The position numbers were made by a program, and so were the translations under genes. A DNA stretch of 64,000 nucleotides from Rubrivivax sp. GTDB taxonomy: Bacteria; Pseudomonadota; Gammaproteobacteria; Burkholderiales; Burkholderiaceae_C. This document shows positions 35,929-44,905 of this stretch, one piece after another. The notes beneath the pieces were generated by a model. It saw nothing but the letters and a program-made list of their open reading frames with translations. It was not told the origin of the DNA and did not search any database. Where the stretch lies: assembly GCA_004210455.1 (NCBI GenBank), contig SEFA01000021.1, positions 1 to 64,000 of the forward strand. Reading direction: 5' to 3'. How positions within the stretch are numbered: position 1 is the stretch's first letter; each line of letters begins with the position of its first letter.

Positions 35929-36561
35929 TCAAGGACCGGCGGCCGGGCCATGGGTGGCGAAGCCGGGGCGCTCAAGCAGATGGTGGATCCAGGCATCGAT
36001 CGCCGGCAGCGCCGCATGCGCGATCGGCGCGGCGCGCCAGCGATGAGCGGACAGTCCCAGTACCACGTCCGCCAGCGTGAAGGTCTCGCCGAGCACGAAT
36101 GGCCCGTCCGACCGCAGGAGCTGGTCTTCGAGCATCGTCATGTGCCGGTTCCAGTTCGCGACACTGGCTTCGATCAACGTGGCGTCCTGGTGCTGCGCGC
36201 TCTTGCGCACCGTCGCCATGAACGCGTAGCGCCAGCTGTTGTTCAGCTCGCCGCCCTGCCAGTCCATCCACATCTCGACGAGCGCTCGCTGGCGAGGCTC
36301 GTCAGGCAGCAGGTCGATGCGGCCCTCGCGTCGGGCAAGGTAGCGGCAGATGCTGTTGCTCTCCCACATCGAGAAGGCGCTGCCGGCCCCCTCATCGTCG
36401 ATCAGCACCGGCATCATCGCGTTCGGGTTCAGTGCGCGGAAGGCATCGGCCTGCACGTCGACGTCCTCGCGCGTCAGATCCAGGCCCAGCTCGACGCCGG
36501 TCCACAACACCTTGCGAACGTTGATGGACGCTGCGCGCCCGAGCACTCGAAGGCCGCTCAT
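35929..36561 (-). CDS. Glutathione S-transferase family protein
   Basis: 210 aa starting MSGLRVLGRAASINVRKVLW; the SINVRK segment carries the catalytic Ser/Asn region of bacterial GSTs. Thioredoxin-like N-domain includes NPNAMMPVLIDD (cis-Pro) and MWESNSICRYLARRE, binding the gamma-glutamyl end. The C-domain is helical with FTLADVVLGLSAHRW (N-capping motif). The start overlaps the alaX stop as ATGA. The region just upstream in the same frame is antisense noise. Confidence 0.87.
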   Translation of the reverse strand: MSGLRVLGRAASINVRKVLWTGVELGLDLTREDVDVQADAFRALNPNAMMPVLIDDEGAGSAFSMWESNSICRYLARREGRIDLLPDEPRQRALVEMWMDWQGGELNNSWRYAFMATVRKSAQHQDATLIEASVANWNRHMTMLEDQLLRSDGPFVLGETFTLADVVLGLSAHRWRAAPIAHAALPAIDAWIHHLLERPGFATHGPAAGP

Positions 36562-37283
36562 GTCGATGCCATCGCCGCAAAGCCGAGCACGACGCGGCGC
36601 GTCTTCGCCGACTTCTTTTCGATCTTCGTGACGATCACCGCGCCGATCTCCGCCGTGTTGGCGACATGCGTGCCGCCGCAGGGCTGCAGGTCCACGCCGT
36701 CGATCTCCAACAGGCGGACGCGCCCGGTGCCTCGCGGCGGCAACACGCTCAGGCTGCGCACCAGCGTCGGATTCGCGTCGAGTTCCTCGTCGCTGATCCA
36801 GCGATGGCCCACCGGATGCGCCTCGGCGACGAGCCGGGCGATGCCGGCGGTCAGCGCGTCCTTGTCGAGCGGATCGGTCATGTGGAAGTCGAGCCGCGCA
36901 TAACCCGCCGTGATCGAGCAGCCGTCGACCGGATGCGGGACCAGCGCGCAGAGCAGATGGGTCGCCGTGTGGAAGCGCATGTGGGCGTGACGACGCGTCC
37001 AATCGATGCGCGCGGTGACCCGCACGCCGGCATCGAGTCCGCTCAGGTCCTGATCCGCCGCGGGGAGGTGCAGGATCTCGCCGCCTTCGCCCTTGCGGGT
37101 GTCGGCAATGCGCAACTCGCGCCCGCCCGGCAGCGTCAGCGTGCCGGCATCACCGGCCTGTCCGCCGCCTTGCGGATAGAACACCGTGCGGTCCAGCAAC
37201 AGGCCGCGTTCGTCGGCGCGCAGCAGCGCCGCGTCGCACTCGCGCAGCTGCGCATCCTCGCGGAAGAGATCCTGCGTGCTCAT
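36558..37283 (-). CDS. Alanyl-tRNA editing protein AlaX-like
   Basis: 241 aa. Resembles the editing domain of AlaRS: TVFYPQGGGQAGDAGTL, zinc motifs RFHTATHLL (HxxxH) and CGGTHVANT (C..xH), GYARLDFHM. Hydrolyses Ser-tRNA(Ala) or Gly-tRNA(Ala) in trans. The full set of zinc ligands is visible. Coupled to the GST gene downstream. Confidence 0.88.
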   Translation of the reverse strand: MSTQDLFREDAQLRECDAALLRADERGLLLDRTVFYPQGGGQAGDAGTLTLPGGRELRIADTRKGEGGEILHLPAADQDLSGLDAGVRVTARIDWTRRHAHMRFHTATHLLCALVPHPVDGCSITAGYARLDFHMTDPLDKDALTAGIARLVAEAHPVGHRWISDEELDANPTLVRSLSVLPPRGTGRVRLLEIDGVDLQPCGGTHVANTAEIGAVIVTKIEKKSAKTRRVVLGFAAMAST

Positions 37284-37301
37284 CGAGTCCCGGCAGCCAC
37301 T

Positions 37302-37958
37302 TCAGCGGGCCGCCGGCAGGACGTCGTCGAGGTCGCCGGACTGCGTCGGCGCATCGGACAAGGTCCCCTCGATGGCTTCCAGCTCGACCGTGCCCTGGGG
37401 CGTCGACAACTGCGCGCGCAGGCCGTCGCGGGCCTCGAAGCCCAGCAGCCGCACCCCGCTTTCGGGCAGCTTGTCGGTCGGATGAGCATCGCCCTTCCAT
37501 TCGATGGGCACCGGCAGGCCTTCCTTGCGCAGCCGGCGGCCATCCTCGCGCAGCGCGATGCGCCAGCTCAGATCGCCGCGGGCGGCCTCGACCGCCTCGC
37601 CGGCGTCGACGCCCTCGCCCGACCACGTGGCCAGCGTCGCGTCCAGGCTGGGCACGCGCGCGACCCAATGCAGCAGCGACGGACCGTCCTCCTTCAGACG
37701 CTCGCGCACGGCGGGCTGGTCCAGGTCGAACCAGCGCGGCCGGCCGGGATCCGGCGCTTCCGGATCGATCGCGATGATCTCCAGGTAGCAGCGCGGATAG
37801 GCCGGCGGCCCGCTGATGTTGAGCAGCAGGTTATGCGTGCCCATCAGCGCATGGCGCCCACCGGGTTGGGGAGACACGCCGAGGACACGCTCGCACCAGG
37901 CGCGGCCCTCCTCCAGCGTATTCGCGGCGACAACGAGATGATCGACTTCCATGCTCAT
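37302..37958 (-). CDS. VOC/glyoxalase-like domain protein
   Basis: 218 aa. N-terminal VDHLVVAANTLEEGRAWCER with the metal-binding His and helix typical of glyoxalase-like domain 3, HALMGTHNLLLNI, CYLEIIAIDP with Glu ligand, and a second half with LLGFEARDG and TPQGTVELEAIEG. No identified substrate. Lies 18 bp upstream of alaX in a same-strand row with PhzF-like, VOC, alaX and GST genes. Confidence 0.78.
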   Translation of the reverse strand: MSMEVDHLVVAANTLEEGRAWCERVLGVSPQPGGRHALMGTHNLLLNISGPPAYPRCYLEIIAIDPEAPDPGRPRWFDLDQPAVRERLKEDGPSLLHWVARVPSLDATLATWSGEGVDAGEAVEAARGDLSWRIALREDGRRLRKEGLPVPIEWKGDAHPTDKLPESGVRLLGFEARDGLRAQLSTPQGTVELEAIEGTLSDAPTQSGDLDDVLPAAR

Positions 37959-37962
37959 GGCT

Positions 37963-38802
37963 TCACAACCTCACCTGACCGTGGATCAATGGCGTGACAT
38001 CGCCGCCAATCCAGCAATGTCCGCCCTCTTTCGCCACATGCACCCGGCCGGCACGCCCGAGGGCGGCGCCCTGGGCGGCCACATAGCTGTCGGGCGCCAG
38101 ACCGGCGCCTTGCAGCCATAGTGCCAGACCCGCGTTGAGGCTGCCCGTCACCGGGTCTTCAGCGGGACCGAGACCGGGCACGAAGGCCCGCACCTCGAAT
38201 TGCAGCGGCGAGCCCGCAGGATAAGCGCCAACGACGCCCAGCTTGAGTCGCCCCATGGACACGTAGTCCGGTTCGATGGCGAGGACCGCCTCGGCCGACG
38301 CCAGGCGCGCCGCCATCCAGTCGGGGCCGTTGTTCACCCAGACGACGTCCAGCAGGTCGGCGTCAGGGACGCGCAGCGCACGCGCCACCTGGTCGCGCAA
38401 CGCGGGTTCGACCGGGCCTTCGCGCCGCAGCGGCGGCGCGGCGAAGGCCAGCCGCGTGCCGTCGCGGCGGATGCGCACCAGGCCGATGGCGCATTCCTGG
38501 ACCACCTCGCCGGGCCGCTTCGGATCGCCGCCGCTGGACAGCCACGCATGGCAGGAACCCAGCGTCGGATGCCCCGCGAAGGGCAACTCGCCACCCGGCG
38601 TGAAGATGCGGACGCGGTAGTCGGCCTCCGGATGGGTCGGCGGCAGCAGGAAGGTCGTCTCGGAGAGATTCGTCCACTCGGCGAACTTCGCCATGGTGGC
38701 GTCGTCCAGGCCCGCGCCGTCGATGACGACGGCCAGCGGGTTGCCCTTCAGCGCCTCGGCGGTGAAGACGTCGACTTGAACGAAGCGGCGGAGTTCGGAC
38801 AT
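37963..38802 (-). CDS. PhzF family epimerase/isomerase
   Basis: 279 aa from the ATG giving MSELRRFVQVDVFTAEAL. The catalytic Glu is in NLSETTFLLPP. Other family blocks are FTPGGELPFAGHPTLGS and the late EDPVTGSLNAGLALWL. The diaminopimelate-epimerase-like fold is visible as two similar halves. Phenazine biosynthesis genes are not present nearby, so this is more probably a general housekeeping PhzF-like protein. 4 bp upstream of the VOC gene. Confidence 0.86.
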   Translation of the reverse strand: MSELRRFVQVDVFTAEALKGNPLAVVIDGAGLDDATMAKFAEWTNLSETTFLLPPTHPEADYRVRIFTPGGELPFAGHPTLGSCHAWLSSGGDPKRPGEVVQECAIGLVRIRRDGTRLAFAAPPLRREGPVEPALRDQVARALRVPDADLLDVVWVNNGPDWMAARLASAEAVLAIEPDYVSMGRLKLGVVGAYPAGSPLQFEVRAFVPGLGPAEDPVTGSLNAGLALWLQGAGLAPDSYVAAQGAALGRAGRVHVAKEGGHCWIGGDVTPLIHGQVRL

Positions 38803-38883
38803 GGGGAACCTCGGAAAAACAGGACGAGTCGATCCGTCCCGCCTGACGGGGCGGTGACGAGTGGCGGAAACAGGGGACAAGGC

Positions 38884-38903
38884 CCGACCCCGGGCGGGGT
38901 CGG
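38884..38903 (-). terminator. Hairpin after the aminotransferase gene
   Basis: CCGACCCC-GGGC-GGGGTCGG, a perfect 8-bp stem with a 4-nt loop, 40 bp after the aminotransferase stop and about 80 bp before the PhzF-like start. On the minus strand GCCTTGTCCCC follows, with no T-run. Candidate terminator. Confidence 0.45.
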
Positions 38904-38943
38904 TGTCGGTGCCTGGCCGGGTGCCGCGCGGGCCGCGAGTCGA

Positions 38944-40158
38944 TCAGGGCGCCGTCTCGGCGGTCGCCTCCGCGAGCGCCTCGTGCAGCACGCGGCCGAG
39001 CTTGTCGACACCTTCGGCGATCAGGTCGGGCGTCAGCGTCACGAAGGACAGGCGCAGCGTGCGCGTGTCCGGCTGGTGCGCGTAGAACGCGGCGCCGGGG
39101 ACGTAGGCGATGCCAGCGTCGACCGCGCGCGGCAGCAGCGCCATCGCGTCCAGCCCCTCGGGCAGGCGGATCCAGAAGAACATGCCGCCCTCCGGGGTCT
39201 GCCACTCGCAGCCGGGCGGCAGCGCCGTTTCCAGCGCCTTGGCCATCGCGTCGCGGTTGGCCTTGTAGCGGGCGCGGATCTTGGGCACGTGCTCGTCCAG
39301 GAAACCGCCCTTGATGACCTCGTGCACCACGCGCTGGTTGAAGCCCGGCGTGTGCAGGTCGGCCGCCTGCTTGGCCTGCAGCAGCTTCGGATAGAGCTCG
39401 CTGGGCGCGACGATGTAGCCCAGGCGGAAGCCGGGCGTCAGCACCTTGGAGAACGAGCCCAGGTAGATGCTGCCTTCCGGCCACAGCGAACTGAGCGAGG
39501 CCGGCGGCGCCTGGTCGAACCACAGGTCGCCGTACGGGTTGTCCTCGACGATGGGGACGCCGGCCTTGCGGGCGGCGGCGACCACGGCCTGGCGGCGTTC
39601 CAGGCTCATCACGCGGCCGGTGGGGTTCTGGTAGTTCGGCAGCAGATACGCGAAGCGCGTGCCCGGCGCGTCGTGCGGCAGCGCCTCGATGGCCGAAGGC
39701 AGCGGACCCTCGGCGTCGCTGGCGAGGCTGGCGAAGATCGGTTCGTACGGCGTGAACGCCTGCAGCGCGCCGAGGTAGGTCGGCGTCTCGACCGCGACGG
39801 GCGCGCCCGAATCGCACAGCAGCTTGCCCACCAGGTCGAGGCCCTGCTGGGATCCGCTGGTGATCAGCACCTGGTCCGGCGAGGCGTTGATCCCCAGCGT
39901 CGCGACCTTGGCCGCGACCCACTCGCGCAGCGGCGCGAAGCCCTCGCTGGCGGCGTACTGCAGCGCCTCCTTGGCGTTGTTCGTCAGCACGCGGTCACAG
40001 GCCGTCCTGATCGCGTCGACCGGGAACGTGTCCGCGCTGGGCAGGCCGCCGGCCATGGACAGGATGCCCGGCTTCTCGGTGACCTTCAGGATCTCTCGGA
40101 TGATGGACGGATTCATGCGCGCCGCGCGGCGGGCCTGCGTCCAGGGACTGCGGTTCAT
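38944..40158 (-). CDS. PLP-dependent aminotransferase (2-aminoadipate-type class I/II)
   Basis: 404 aa fold type I enzyme. LSMAGGLPSADTFP at the N-terminus, ITSGSQQGLDLVGKLL, LPNYQNPTGRVMS with substrate-binding Asn, VEDNPYGDLWF with Asp for the pyridine N, and GSFSKVLTPGFRLGY with the Schiff-base Lys. Ends with the RLSFVTLTPDLIAEGV substrate-carboxylate Arg. The family covers LysN-like and multi-substrate (aromatic or branched) transaminases. Divergent from a MocR regulator, which probably controls it. Confidence 0.87.
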   Translation of the reverse strand: MNRSPWTQARRAARMNPSIIREILKVTEKPGILSMAGGLPSADTFPVDAIRTACDRVLTNNAKEALQYAASEGFAPLREWVAAKVATLGINASPDQVLITSGSQQGLDLVGKLLCDSGAPVAVETPTYLGALQAFTPYEPIFASLASDAEGPLPSAIEALPHDAPGTRFAYLLPNYQNPTGRVMSLERRQAVVAAARKAGVPIVEDNPYGDLWFDQAPPASLSSLWPEGSIYLGSFSKVLTPGFRLGYIVAPSELYPKLLQAKQAADLHTPGFNQRVVHEVIKGGFLDEHVPKIRARYKANRDAMAKALETALPPGCEWQTPEGGMFFWIRLPEGLDAMALLPRAVDAGIAYVPGAAFYAHQPDTRTLRLSFVTLTPDLIAEGVDKLGRVLHEALAEATAETAP

Positions 40159-40250
40159 GGGGGTTGTCTCCGGTTGAGCGGATCAGTCTAAGGGGTCGAC
40201 CAGCACAGCACCAATACACTGCGCCATACCACCGCATGATCTGTATCGGC

Positions 40251-41720
40251 ATGGACACCAGCACAGCCCACGGCAGCATGAGCGCTCCCAACAGCGCGAA
40301 TGTCGCGCCGGTCGCCCTCTCCCGCAACGCCAGCCAGCCGCTCGCACAGCAGCTGGCGCAGCGCTTCGCGGCGCGGATCCAGCAGCGGCTGCTGCTGCCG
40401 GGGGCGCGGCTGCCCTCGGTGCGGGACTGCGCGCGGCATCACGGCGTCAGTCCGTACACGGTGGTGGCGGCCTATGACCAGCTGCTCGCGCAGGGCCTGC
40501 TGGAGGCGCGGAAGAAGCGAGGGTTTTTCGTTCGCGAAACCCGGCTGCCCGCGCCCCGGGCGCCGCTCGCCCATGACGTCGCTCCGGCGCCACTCCCGCC
40601 GCCGGTCGACGCGAGTGCGCTGATCCGCGGCATGTTCCAGGCGGATGCGCGGCGTTCGCCGGGCCTGGGCACGCTGCCGGCGGAATGGCTGGATCTCGGG
40701 TTGCTGCAGTCGACCCTGCGCCGGCTCGCCGCGAACGCGGACGACGCGCTGCTATCCGGCTACGGCGAGCCGCTCGGCGATGAGCGCCTGCGGCGCGCGC
40801 TATCGCGCCGGCTGCTCGACATCGCCGTCCAGGCCGCGCCGGACCAGATCATGAGCACCGTCGGCGCGACGCACGGCCTGGACCTGATCACCCGGGCCTT
40901 CCTGGAGCCCGGCGACGCCGTGCTGGTGGACGACCCGGGCTGGGCGATCGAATACGCGCGGCTGTCGCAGGCCGGCATGCGGCTGCTGCCGGTGCCGCGC
41001 GGCGCCCACGGACCGGACATGGCGGTGATGCGCCGGCTGATCGAGGAACACCGGCCGCGCATGTACGTGACGGTGTCGGTGCTGCACAACCCGACCGGCG
41101 CGACGCTGGACCTGGCGCATGCGCATCAGGTGCTGCAGCTGGCGCACGAGCACGACCTGCTGATCATCGAGGACGACACCTACGCGCTGTTCGCGCCCAA
41201 CCACGCGCCGCGGCTGGCGGCGCTCGACCAGCTGCGGCGCACGATCTACGTCTCCGGTTTCTCGAAGATGCTGTCGCCGGCGTGGCGCGTCGGTTTCGTC
41301 GCGGCGAGCCCCGACCGCATGGCGCGCCTGACCGACCTGAAGCTGCTGGCGTCGCTGACGACCAGCCCGCTGATGGACCGCGCGGTCGCGCTGTGCCTGG
41401 AGCAGGGCCTGCTGCGCAAGCATGCCGAGCGGATCGCGGCGCAGCTGGTCTCCGCGCGTCAGCGCTGCGTGCGGCTGGCCGAGGAGGCCGGCTGCCGCTT
41501 CGCCGCGACGCCCGCCGGCCTGTTCGGCTGGGTCGACGTGGGTGCCGACACCGAGCGCCTCGCGCCCGTGATGATGGACCAGGGCTGGCTGATCGCGCCC
41601 GGCATCCTGTTCAGCCCGACGCGCACGCCGGGCACGCTGATGCGGATCAACTTCGCGACCTCGCAGGATCCGAAGTTCTGGCACGCGCTGGATCGGGCGC
41701 GCGAGGCGCTCAAGCGCTGA
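40251..41720 (+). CDS. MocR/PdxR-type transcriptional regulator (GntR HTH + aminotransferase-like domain)
   Basis: 489 aa from ATG 40251; ATGs at 40164, 40236 and 40278 are alternatives. GntR winged helix at about residues 35-95: LAQQLAQRFAARIQQRLLLPGARLPSVRDCA and HHGVSPYTVVAAYDQLLAQG. The PLP-binding aminotransferase-like domain has LHNPTGATLDLAHAHQ, IIEDDTYALF and SGFSKMLSPAWRVGF with the PLP Lys. The 92-bp divergent region contains the 8-bp palindrome GGTCGACC at 40194-40201. Likely regulates the adjacent aminotransferase in response to a PLP-bound amino compound. Confidence 0.87.
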   Translation: MDTSTAHGSMSAPNSANVAPVALSRNASQPLAQQLAQRFAARIQQRLLLPGARLPSVRDCARHHGVSPYTVVAAYDQLLAQGLLEARKKRGFFVRETRLPAPRAPLAHDVAPAPLPPPVDASALIRGMFQADARRSPGLGTLPAEWLDLGLLQSTLRRLAANADDALLSGYGEPLGDERLRRALSRRLLDIAVQAAPDQIMSTVGATHGLDLITRAFLEPGDAVLVDDPGWAIEYARLSQAGMRLLPVPRGAHGPDMAVMRRLIEEHRPRMYVTVSVLHNPTGATLDLAHAHQVLQLAHEHDLLIIEDDTYALFAPNHAPRLAALDQLRRTIYVSGFSKMLSPAWRVGFVAASPDRMARLTDLKLLASLTTSPLMDRAVALCLEQGLLRKHAERIAAQLVSARQRCVRLAEEAGCRFAATPAGLFGWVDVGADTERLAPVMMDQGWLIAPGILFSPTRTPGTLMRINFATSQDPKFWHALDRAREALKR

Positions 41721-41753
41721 TTCGCTGAGGTGCCGGCACTAAGATCCGCGGTC

Positions 41754-42539
41754 ATGACGACCCTCAACGCCTCCTCCCCCGTCGACCTCGGTGCCGCGCT
41801 GGCCGAGGCCTGGACCCACGACACCCTGCTCGATGACGCCGCGTGGTCGCTGCCCGACGAGGCCGCCGCCTATGTGGCGCAGGCCGAACTGGCCAAGCGG
41901 CTCGACTGGCTGTCGCCCGGCCGGGCGCAGTTCTGGAAGTGCGGCGGCTCGTCGCGCGAGGGCGCGCTGGGCAGCTCGCCGCTGCCGCCTCAACGCGCAC
42001 GCGAGGTGCGCGGACTGCGCAACGGCGGCGATTTCAGCGAGTTCGCGCTGGTCGGCGCGGAGGCCGAGATCGCGCTGCGACTCGGTCAAGACGTGACCCC
42101 GGAGATGGCGGCGGCGCTGGTCGCCGGCGAGGCCGAGCACCTGATCGACGCGATGTGCGTCGCGGTGGAATGGCTGGGCTCGCGCTGGCAGCGCGGCCTG
42201 GCGGCGGACAACACGCTGCGCCTGGCCGACGCGCAGACACACGGCGCGCTGGCGCTGGGACCGTGGCAGGCGTGGAAGCCCGGTCACGACTGGGCGAACC
42301 AGCCCTGCGAACTGATCGTCGAGGGTCAGGCGCCCATGGGCGGCGTCGGCGGACACGGCCTGAACGACCCGGCGTGGGTCGTCGCCGGCTGGCTGCAGAC
42401 CGCGACGCGCGGCGGGTTGACGGTGCCGGCGGGCAGCGTCGTCACGACGGGCTCGTGGCGCGTCGCGACGAAGATCGCCAAGGGGGCGGCGGTCACCGCC
42501 CGCTACGACGGATTGGGCGAGTTGGCCGTCCGGGCCTGA
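41754..42539 (+). CDS. 2-keto-4-pentenoate hydratase/fumarylacetoacetase-like protein
   Basis: 261 aa from the ATG at 41754. FAH-superfamily C-terminal domain of the MhpD-like hydratase/decarboxylase group: GGDFSEFALVGAEAEIALRLG with the conserved metal-ligand Glu pair, AVEWLGSRW, NQPCELIVEGQAPMGGVGGHGLNDP and TGSWRVATKIAKGAAVTARYDGLGEL. 33 bp after the MocR gene. Aromatic or keto-acid breakdown is the usual setting, but no meta-cleavage genes are near. Confidence 0.8.
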   Translation: MTTLNASSPVDLGAALAEAWTHDTLLDDAAWSLPDEAAAYVAQAELAKRLDWLSPGRAQFWKCGGSSREGALGSSPLPPQRAREVRGLRNGGDFSEFALVGAEAEIALRLGQDVTPEMAAALVAGEAEHLIDAMCVAVEWLGSRWQRGLAADNTLRLADAQTHGALALGPWQAWKPGHDWANQPCELIVEGQAPMGGVGGHGLNDPAWVVAGWLQTATRGGLTVPAGSVVTTGSWRVATKIAKGAAVTARYDGLGELAVRA

Positions 42540-42991
42540 CGGCTCCGGCCGGTTCCTCCCAAGGCCGTCCGCCGCTCATCCGCTCGGCCGCTCAGCCGCT
42601 CAGCCGCCATTGGCGGGGCCACGGACTACCGGACCCCGCCGACGCGCAGGAGGCATGACACCCGGGTCTTGCGCGACGAGCCAGGCCCGGTTCGCGCGAG
42701 CCAGGAGGGCCGACACCTGCTGCATCCGGGACGCCACGGCCACGAGTGACTGCGAGGGCGCCCGGCCGAGCGGGGCCTGAGCGCACAGGTCCCGCCGCCG
42801 TCCCGTAGCAGGACGCGGGTCCGATGAGGAGGACGACGACGCCCCACCCGGCTGATCGGGGACGAGGCAAGACGCGGAAAAAGCCCAGGGAGAGAGGAGC
42901 GGCAACATGCGGCACCGTGGTCGTGTGGAAAGGCGCTGTGTCGGCACTTCCACAAGGCCGGTTCAGGCGCCGCCGCCGGACGGCACCGGCC
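42540..42991. other. 452-bp intergenic region without a supportable gene
   Basis: Between the convergent hydratase and uup stops. It contains a CCGCTCA-type short repeat at about 42572-42606 and an imperfect hairpin (GCGGGG at 42613-42618 with CCCCGC at 42634-42639). Several short frames are open, but none has a ribosome site or recognisable protein. Confidence 0.6.
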
Positions 42992-44869
42992 TCACTTCCC
43001 GTCCAGCTCTTCCCAGCGCGTCATCAGGGTCAGCAACTCGTCGTCGATCTCGGCGGCGCGATTGGTGACTTCGGTGATGCGGCCGGCGCCCTGCTGGTAC
43101 AGCTCGGTGCTGTTGAGCAAGGCCTGCAGGTGCTTCTGCTCGGTCTCGAGCGCGCCGATCTGCTTGGGGATCTCGTCCAGCTCGCGCTGTTCCTTGTAGC
43201 TGAGCTTGCGCCTGGTCGCCACCACCGGTGCCGGCGCGGGCGCCGGAGCGGGTGCCGGCGTGGGCGCCGCGGCTGGGGTCTGGCGCGCCCGGATCTCGGC
43301 GGCGCGCTGCGACTGCTGCAGCCAGTCCTCGATGTCGCCTTCGTACTCGCGCCACTTGCCCGCGCCTTCGCTGACGATGGTCGAGGTCACGACGTTGTCC
43401 AGGAAGCGCCGGTCATGGCTGACCAGGAACACGGTGCCGTCGTATTCGGCCAGCAGTTCCTCCAGCAGCTCCAGCGTCTCGATGTCCAGGTCGTTGGTCG
43501 GTTCGTCCAGCACCAGCACGTTGGCCGGGCGCGCGAACAGCCGGGCCAGCAGCAGCCGGTTGCGCTCGCCGCCGGAGAGGCTGGACACCGGCGATTCCGC
43601 GCGCGCCGGCGAGAACAGGAAGTCGCTCAGGTAGCTCTTGACGTGTTTGCGCTGGTTGCCGATCTCGATCCACTCGCTGCCGGGGCTGATCGTGTCGGCC
43701 AGCGTCGCGCTGAGGTTGAGCGCGTCGCGCATCTGGTCGAAGTAGGCGACCGTCATCTTGGTGCCCAGGCGCACTTCGCCGCTGTCGGGCGCCAGTTCGC
43801 CGAGGATCATCTTCAGCAGCGTCGTCTTGCCGGCGCCGTTCGCGCCGATCAGGCCGACCTTGTCGCCGCGCAGGATGGTGCCGCTGAAGTTGTCGACGAT
43901 CACGCGATCGCCGAAGCGCTTGGAGACGTTCTCCAGTTCCGCCACGATCTTGCCGCTCGAATCGCCGGTGGCGACGTCCAGCCGCACCTTGCCTTGCACA
44001 TCGCGGCGGGCCTGGCGTTCGTTGCGCATCTCGTGCAGGCGCTGCACGCGGGCGACGCTGCGGGTGCGGCGCGCCTCGACGCCCTTGCGGATCCAGACCT
44101 CTTCCTGGGCCAGCAGCTTGTCGAAGCGGGCGTTGGCCAGCGCCTCGTTCTCGATCTCATAGGCCTTGGACGCCTGGAAGGCGGCGAAGTTGCCGGGATA
44201 ACCGCGCAGTTGGCCGCGGTCGAGTTCGACGATACGGTTGGCGACGTTGTCCAGGAACGCGCGATCGTGGGTGATCAGCAGCAGCGAGCCCTTGAAGCCG
44301 TTCAGCAGCTCCTCCAGCCAGCGGATGGCGTCGAGGTCCAGATGGTTGGTCGGTTCGTCGAGCAGCAGCACGTCCGGCTGCGCGACCAGGGCGCGGGCCA
44401 GCGCGACGCGCTTCTTCAACCCGCCGGAGAGTTCGCCGATCTTGCGCGAGCCGTCCAGGTCCAGGCGGTGCAGCGTCTCGTCGACGCGCTGTTCCCAGTT
44501 CCAGGCGCCGATCTGCTCGATGCGCTCCTGCACCCAGCCGAGGTCGTCGTTCTCGTCGTGAGCCTCATAACGTTCGCGCAGCGCCTTGGCTTCGGCGACG
44601 CCTTCGCTGACGACGTCGAAGATCGTCGCCTCGGAGCGCAGTTCGGGTTCCTGCGGCACGTAGACGCTGGTCAGGCCCTTTTCGAGCTGCAGCAGCCCGT
44701 CGTCGAGCTTCTCGATGCCCGCGAGGACCTTCAGCATCGAGGACTTGCCGGTCCCGTTGCGACCGATCAAGCCGACGCGGTCGCCGGTTTCGAGGGAGAA
44801 ATTGGCGCCGTCGAGCAGCGGCACGTGGCCGAAGGCGAGGTGGGCGTTGGAGAGGGAAAGGACAGCCAT
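42992..44869 (-). CDS. uup: ABC-F family ATPase Uup
   Basis: 625 aa, two ABC domains. Walker A sequences GLIGRNGTGKSSML and GLIGANGAGKTTLL; signature sequences ELSGGLKKRVALARAL and SLSGGERNRLLLARL; Walker B DVLLLDEPTNHLDLD and VLVLDEPTNDLDIE. The linker has ARFDKLLAQEEVWIRKGVEA. Residues 530-560 are an Ala-Pro repeat, followed by the C-terminal coiled coil LSYKEQRELDEIPKQIGALE characteristic of Uup. Ribosome-associated or DNA-structure-related ATPase involved in transposon excision control. Confidence 0.93.
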   Translation of the reverse strand: MAVLSLSNAHLAFGHVPLLDGANFSLETGDRVGLIGRNGTGKSSMLKVLAGIEKLDDGLLQLEKGLTSVYVPQEPELRSEATIFDVVSEGVAEAKALRERYEAHDENDDLGWVQERIEQIGAWNWEQRVDETLHRLDLDGSRKIGELSGGLKKRVALARALVAQPDVLLLDEPTNHLDLDAIRWLEELLNGFKGSLLLITHDRAFLDNVANRIVELDRGQLRGYPGNFAAFQASKAYEIENEALANARFDKLLAQEEVWIRKGVEARRTRSVARVQRLHEMRNERQARRDVQGKVRLDVATGDSSGKIVAELENVSKRFGDRVIVDNFSGTILRGDKVGLIGANGAGKTTLLKMILGELAPDSGEVRLGTKMTVAYFDQMRDALNLSATLADTISPGSEWIEIGNQRKHVKSYLSDFLFSPARAESPVSSLSGGERNRLLLARLFARPANVLVLDEPTNDLDIETLELLEELLAEYDGTVFLVSHDRRFLDNVVTSTIVSEGAGKWREYEGDIEDWLQQSQRAAEIRARQTPAAAPTPAPAPAPAPAPVVATRRKLSYKEQRELDEIPKQIGALETEQKHLQALLNSTELYQQGAGRITEVTNRAAEIDDELLTLMTRWEELDGK

Positions 44870-44905
44870 GGGCGCGATTGTCCTCGAAGGCGCGTGACGA
44901 CTCCC

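Noticed and set aside
40159-40250. Defined GabR/PdxR operator for the MocR gene
   Set aside because: Only one ATACCA-like motif and one 8-bp palindrome were found, without the paired direct repeats these regulators need.
42600-42955. Small minus strand gene in the 42.5-43.0 kb gap
   Set aside because: Three overlapping short frames exist, none with a ribosome site or recognisable protein; composition looks like non-coding high-GC DNA.
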